This document shows positions 61,163 to 64,000 of a DNA stretch of 64,000 bases, in pieces. Each line of letters starts with the position of its first letter. Within the stretch, counting starts at the first letter, position 1. Below the pieces are notes generated by a model. The model ran no database searches. It was given only the letters and a program-made list of their open reading frames with translations, and was not told the DNA's origin. Origin of the DNA: Poindextera sp035294785 (GTDB lineage: Bacteria > Pseudomonadota > Alphaproteobacteria > Caulobacterales > Caulobacteraceae). The DNA lies in assembly GCA_035294785.1 (NCBI GenBank), contig DATGKF010000008.1, forward strand, positions 1 to 64,000, given 5' to 3'. The position numbers and the translations under genes are program-made.

Positions 61163-61211
61163 GGATCGCGTCTCTACCCACCCGACCCCGCGTCAGGAAA
61201 GCCCTCAAGGC

Positions 61212-62231
61212 TCAGCCGGCGGCTTCGGAGAGGAGGGGGCGCAGCGCGCGCAACAGGCGCCCGGAGTCGATCGGCTCGTTGTTCCACAGCATGACGACGT
61301 TCAGCTCTTCGGCCGGGAACTGCCACATCGTCGCGCGAAAGCCCTCGGTCATCCCGCCGATGAAGCGGTAGTCCGGTCCGAGGAACCAGCCGTAGCCATA
61401 GCTGAGCCCGGTGCCGAAGCCGCTGTCCTGGTCGACGGCCGCGTGCGGCGTGAAGGTGAGCGCGGCTGCGGCGGCGCTCAGAGCCGTCCCGGCGAGGATC
61501 GCAGCCCCCCACCGGTCGAGATCGGCGACCGTCGAATAGAGCTCCCGCGGGCCCTCGATCTCGGCCAGCCGATCGTTCGGCGCGTTCCGCCACACGCCAT
61601 CGCGGCCCACATGGCCGCTCGCCCGGCCCGGGTTGACCAGGAACGGGTTGTCCGGCCCGGTGTCGTTGAGGCCGAGCGGATCGAGGACGAGGCTCCGCAG
61701 CAGGTCCGCAAACGGCGCCCCGGCGGCGCGCTCGGCGACGTAGGCCAGCATCAGATAGCCGGAGCTGCTGTATCGCCACCGCTCTCCGGGCGGGAATGCC
61801 GACGGCGATGCGGCCAGGTAGTCCAGCAGCCGGCCGCTGCTGGCGCTGAGCTTCGCCATCTCCACCCGAAGGTCGGGCGCATCGTAGATGTCGGCCACGC
61901 CGGCGGTGTGGGACAGCAGGTGGTGCAACGTGGTGCGCCGGTCGAGCGATGCGAGCTCGGGCGCGAGATCGCCGGGATGCTGGCCCAGCGCGAGATGGCC
62001 GTCATCCACCAGCCGCATGATTGCGGCCGAGATGAACATCTTCGTCGCCGAGGCGATGTGAAACCGCGTGGCGAGGGTGTTGGGCACGCCCAGCTGCACG
62101 CTGGCCTGGCCGTAGGCGCGCTCGTAAAGCAGCTCGCCGCCCCGGCTGATGCGGATGGCGCCCGCGAGATGCGGCCGGGCCGGGTCCGCGTCGATGGCCG
62201 CTTCGAGGCGGCGGGTCAGGTTATCCGGCAT
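61212..62231 (-). CDS. Serine hydrolase, class C beta-lactamase fold
   Basis: 339 aa. Motifs: SxxK as FHIASATKMFI (nucleophile Ser and Lys), YxN-like as RYSSSGYLMLAYV (third position Ser) and a later EGFRATMW segment in the KTG-like position. It has no signal peptide. Such proteins are esterases or peptidases more often than true beta-lactamases. It lies 6 nt downstream of comM in the same orientation. Confidence 0.87.
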   Translation of the reverse strand: MPDNLTRRLEAAIDADPARPHLAGAIRISRGGELLYERAYGQASVQLGVPNTLATRFHIASATKMFISAAIMRLVDDGHLALGQHPGDLAPELASLDRRTTLHHLLSHTAGVADIYDAPDLRVEMAKLSASSGRLLDYLAASPSAFPPGERWRYSSSGYLMLAYVAERAAGAPFADLLRSLVLDPLGLNDTGPDNPFLVNPGRASGHVGRDGVWRNAPNDRLAEIEGPRELYSTVADLDRWGAAILAGTALSAAAAALTFTPHAAVDQDSGFGTGLSYGYGWFLGPDYRFIGGMTEGFRATMWQFPAEELNVVMLWNNEPIDSGRLLRALRPLLSEAAG

Positions 62232-62237
62232 GCCGCG

Positions 62238-63812
62238 TCAGCGCGCCGCGCCTGAGAGGTCGTAAACGCTTGGCGGCCGCTCGCCGAGGGCGCCTTCGCT
62301 GGCCGGGCCGACGCGGCGGTAGATCAGCGCCTCGGCGACGTGCAGGCGCTTGACCGTCGGTGCGCCGTCGAGGTCGGCGATGGTGCGGGCGAGTTTCAGC
62401 GTGCGCGTCCAGCCGCGGGCGGTCAGGCGGCTCGTCTCGGCGGCGCGGGTGAGCAGGGCCTGGGCCGGCGCGTCGAGCGCGCACACGTCCTCGAGGAAGC
62501 GGCCATCGGCCTGCGCGTTCAGCGGCGGCGCATCGCCGCCGGCCGTGACCGCCCGTTCGGCCTGGAGGGCGCGCGCGTGGGCCACGCGGGCGGCGGCCTC
62601 CGCTGTGCCCTCCGCCGGCGGCGGCAGGGCGAGGTCGGCGGCGGTGACCGGGGGGACCTCCACCTGCAGGTCGATGCGGTCGAGCAACGGCCCGGAAATG
62701 CGCGTCTGGTAGCTCTGCTGACAGCGCGGCGCGCGGCCACAGGCCCCGCGGCCAAGGCCGCCATGGCCGCACCGGCAGGGGTTCATCGCCGCCACCAGCT
62801 GCACGCGGGCGGGATAGCGAACGTGGGCGTTGGCGCGGGCGACGACCACTTCGCCGGTTTCCAGCGGCGCGCGCAGGCTGTCGAGCGCCTGGGCGCTGAA
62901 TTCCGGCAGTTCGTCCAGAAAAAGCACGCCGTTGTGGGCCAGCGAGACCTCGCCCGGCTTGGCGCGCAGTCCGCCGCCGGTCAGCGCGGCCATCGAGGCG
63001 GAGTGGTGCGGGTTGCGGAACGGCCGGGCGCGGGTGAGCGCGCCGCGTGCGATCAGGCCGGCGACGGAATGCACCATCGAGGTCTCGAGCAACTCGTTCG
63101 CCGACAGCGGCGGCAGGAGCCCGGGCAGCCGCTGGGCCAGCATCGACTTTCCCGACCCCGGCGGGCCGATCATCAGAAGGTTGTGGCCGCCGGCCGCGGC
63201 GATTTCCAGCGCCCGCTTGGCCCCTTCCTGCCCTTTGACGTCGCGCAGGTCGGCCGTCGGGCCGCCATCGACCGCTGGGCCCGGCTGGGGCGGACTCAGC
63301 ACCTGCTGGCCGCGGAAGTGGTTGACCAGCGAGATCAGCGAGCGGGGCGCCAGCACCCGGCAGTCGCCCACCCAGGCGGCCTCGGGCCCCGACGCCTCGG
63401 GGCAGATCAGCCCCAGCCCCATGGCGCTGGCCGCCACCGCGGCCGGCAGGACGCCAGCCACCGCCGCGATGCGGCCGTCCAGCCCGAGCTCGCCCAGCGC
63501 CGCCCACTCGGCCAGCGCGTCGATGGGGATCACGCCCATGGCGGCCATCACCGAAAGGGCGATCGGCAGATCGTAGTGGCTGCCTTCCTTGGGCAGATCG
63601 GCGGGCGCCAGATTGACCACGATGTGGCGGCCCGGCAGCGAGAGCCCGAGACCGGCGAACGCGGCGCGCACGCGCTCGCGGCTCTCGGCCACCGCCTTGT
63701 CGCCTAGGCCGACGACGGTGAAGCGGAACTCGCCCGAGGTCATCTGCACCTCGACGTCGACGCGCCGGGCTTCGACGCCTTCGAACGCCACCGTCACGAC
63801 CCGCGCAACCAT
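62238..63812 (-). CDS. comM: ComM/YifB-family AAA+ Mg-chelatase-like ATPase
   Basis: 524 aa. An N-terminal Lon-substrate-like ChlI domain (VVNLAPADLPKEGSHYDLPI) is followed by an AAA+ core with Walker A MIGPPGSGKSMLAQRLPG and Walker B LFLDELPEF. CGHG and CQQSYQTRISGPLLDRIDL, with a Cys cluster, complete the Mg-chelatase module. In Vibrio, ComM is a helicase that promotes branch migration during natural transformation. It starts at the ATG 63812. The promoter region lies between it and dut. Confidence 0.92.
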   Translation of the reverse strand: MVARVVTVAFEGVEARRVDVEVQMTSGEFRFTVVGLGDKAVAESRERVRAAFAGLGLSLPGRHIVVNLAPADLPKEGSHYDLPIALSVMAAMGVIPIDALAEWAALGELGLDGRIAAVAGVLPAAVAASAMGLGLICPEASGPEAAWVGDCRVLAPRSLISLVNHFRGQQVLSPPQPGPAVDGGPTADLRDVKGQEGAKRALEIAAAGGHNLLMIGPPGSGKSMLAQRLPGLLPPLSANELLETSMVHSVAGLIARGALTRARPFRNPHHSASMAALTGGGLRAKPGEVSLAHNGVLFLDELPEFSAQALDSLRAPLETGEVVVARANAHVRYPARVQLVAAMNPCRCGHGGLGRGACGRAPRCQQSYQTRISGPLLDRIDLQVEVPPVTAADLALPPPAEGTAEAAARVAHARALQAERAVTAGGDAPPLNAQADGRFLEDVCALDAPAQALLTRAAETSRLTARGWTRTLKLARTIADLDGAPTVKRLHVAEALIYRRVGPASEGALGERPPSVYDLSGAAR

Positions 63813-63946
63813 CTGAAAACCCCCGACTTATCCACATCTCCAGCACGAGCCGGAGACCAGATCAAGAACAAAATCGGAACCTTTACGGAAGAAACGCGAT
63901 TTCAGTCACTTAGCCGACACAATCGGCAAGGCGCCGGCCAGCGGCG

Positions 63947-64000
63947 TCAGCTCCGGCCGGTCGAGCCGAAGCCGCCTTCGCCGCGCGCGGTCGCGTCCAG
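63947..64000 (-). CDS. dut: dUTP diphosphatase, C-terminal end (runs off the right edge)
   Basis: Only the last 17 codons and the TGA are inside the window. They read LDATARGEGGFGSTGRS, the dUTPase motif V whose flexible tail closes over the active site of the trimer. The enzyme hydrolyses dUTP to dUMP. It is in the same orientation as comM, 134 nt upstream of it. Confidence 0.88.
   Translation of the reverse strand: MDATARGEGGFGSTGRS

Noticed and set aside
63876..63900. GGAAC-N16-CGAT as an EcfG promoter near comM
   Set aside because: The -10 box has a mismatch and it points right, away from comM and against dut, so it has no plausible target.

Overview
This 64 kb window is a gene-dense, very GC-rich stretch of alphaproteobacterial chromosome. 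It fits Caulobacterales, in the Caulobacter/Phenylobacterium neighbourhood. The reasons are a CtrA-pathway phosphotransferase (ChpT), a ShkA-like c-di-GMP-responsive hybrid kinase, a complete PhyR-NepR-EcfG general stress response (GSR) locus, several alphaproteobacterial DUF families (DUF2794, DUF1223, DUF4037), acnA divergent from ccmABCDG, and the hrcA/rph/rdgB/hemW neighbourhood. I found no rRNA, tRNA, CRISPR array, transposase or phage gene.

Layout. 1-2.4 kb: the nusA start and rimP behind a terminator-like hairpin, then a NUDIX-ahpD pair divergent from oxyR across a perfect inverted repeat. 3.6-9.5 kb: a PadR regulator with a duplicated operator, then the overlapping chain dapF-mtaB-GFA-ftsY-yciB, a MarR protein with a histone-like tail, and a small gene behind a full CtrA box. 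9.5-16 kb: cytochrome c maturation genes ccmABCDG divergent from acnA. 16-21 kb: conserved hypotheticals, Bax-inhibitor-like protein, thpR, an acyltransferase and a CHAP protein. 21.3-25.7 kb: the GSR cluster, with four perfect EcfG-type promoters (GGAAC-N16/17-CGTT) in front of phyR, nepR-ecfG, a DUF1328 gene and an entericidin gene, plus a candidate EcfG-driven small RNA. 25.7-28.5 kb: chpT-cheY-cheR and cysQ. At 28.56-28.69 kb lies a 131-bp palindromic element whose loop is ten consecutive AAY triplets.

28.7-37.9 kb: an MFS transporter, ribF-maoC-HAD, a dienelactone hydrolase, hrcA-grpE and rph. 38-40.6 kb: an islet of small accessory genes (degenerate MBL-fold protein, VOC protein, two HTH proteins, DUF2975, a 37-aa membrane peptide) that separates rph from its usual partner rdgB. 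40.6-54.7 kb: rdgB-hemW-rsmI-yraN-gshB, amidase-dapB-map, malic enzyme, a YegD-like Hsp70, ampG and the ShkA-like kinase. 54.9-60.3 kb: three tightly packed genes that I consider the best candidate for an undescribed system: a PrsW-like pseudoprotease, an active-looking PrsW protease fused to a long linker and a ParB-like toxin-type C-terminal domain, and a helical partner protein. 60.3-64 kb: a thioesterase, a beta-lactamase-fold hydrolase, comM and the 3' end of dut.

Most genes are housekeeping genes joined by 4-base ATGA/GTGA/TTGA overlaps. The regulatory themes are oxidative stress (OxyR), the GSR partner-switching circuit (phosphorylated PhyR sequesters NepR and frees EcfG) and cell-cycle/c-di-GMP phosphorelays (ChpT, ShkA).
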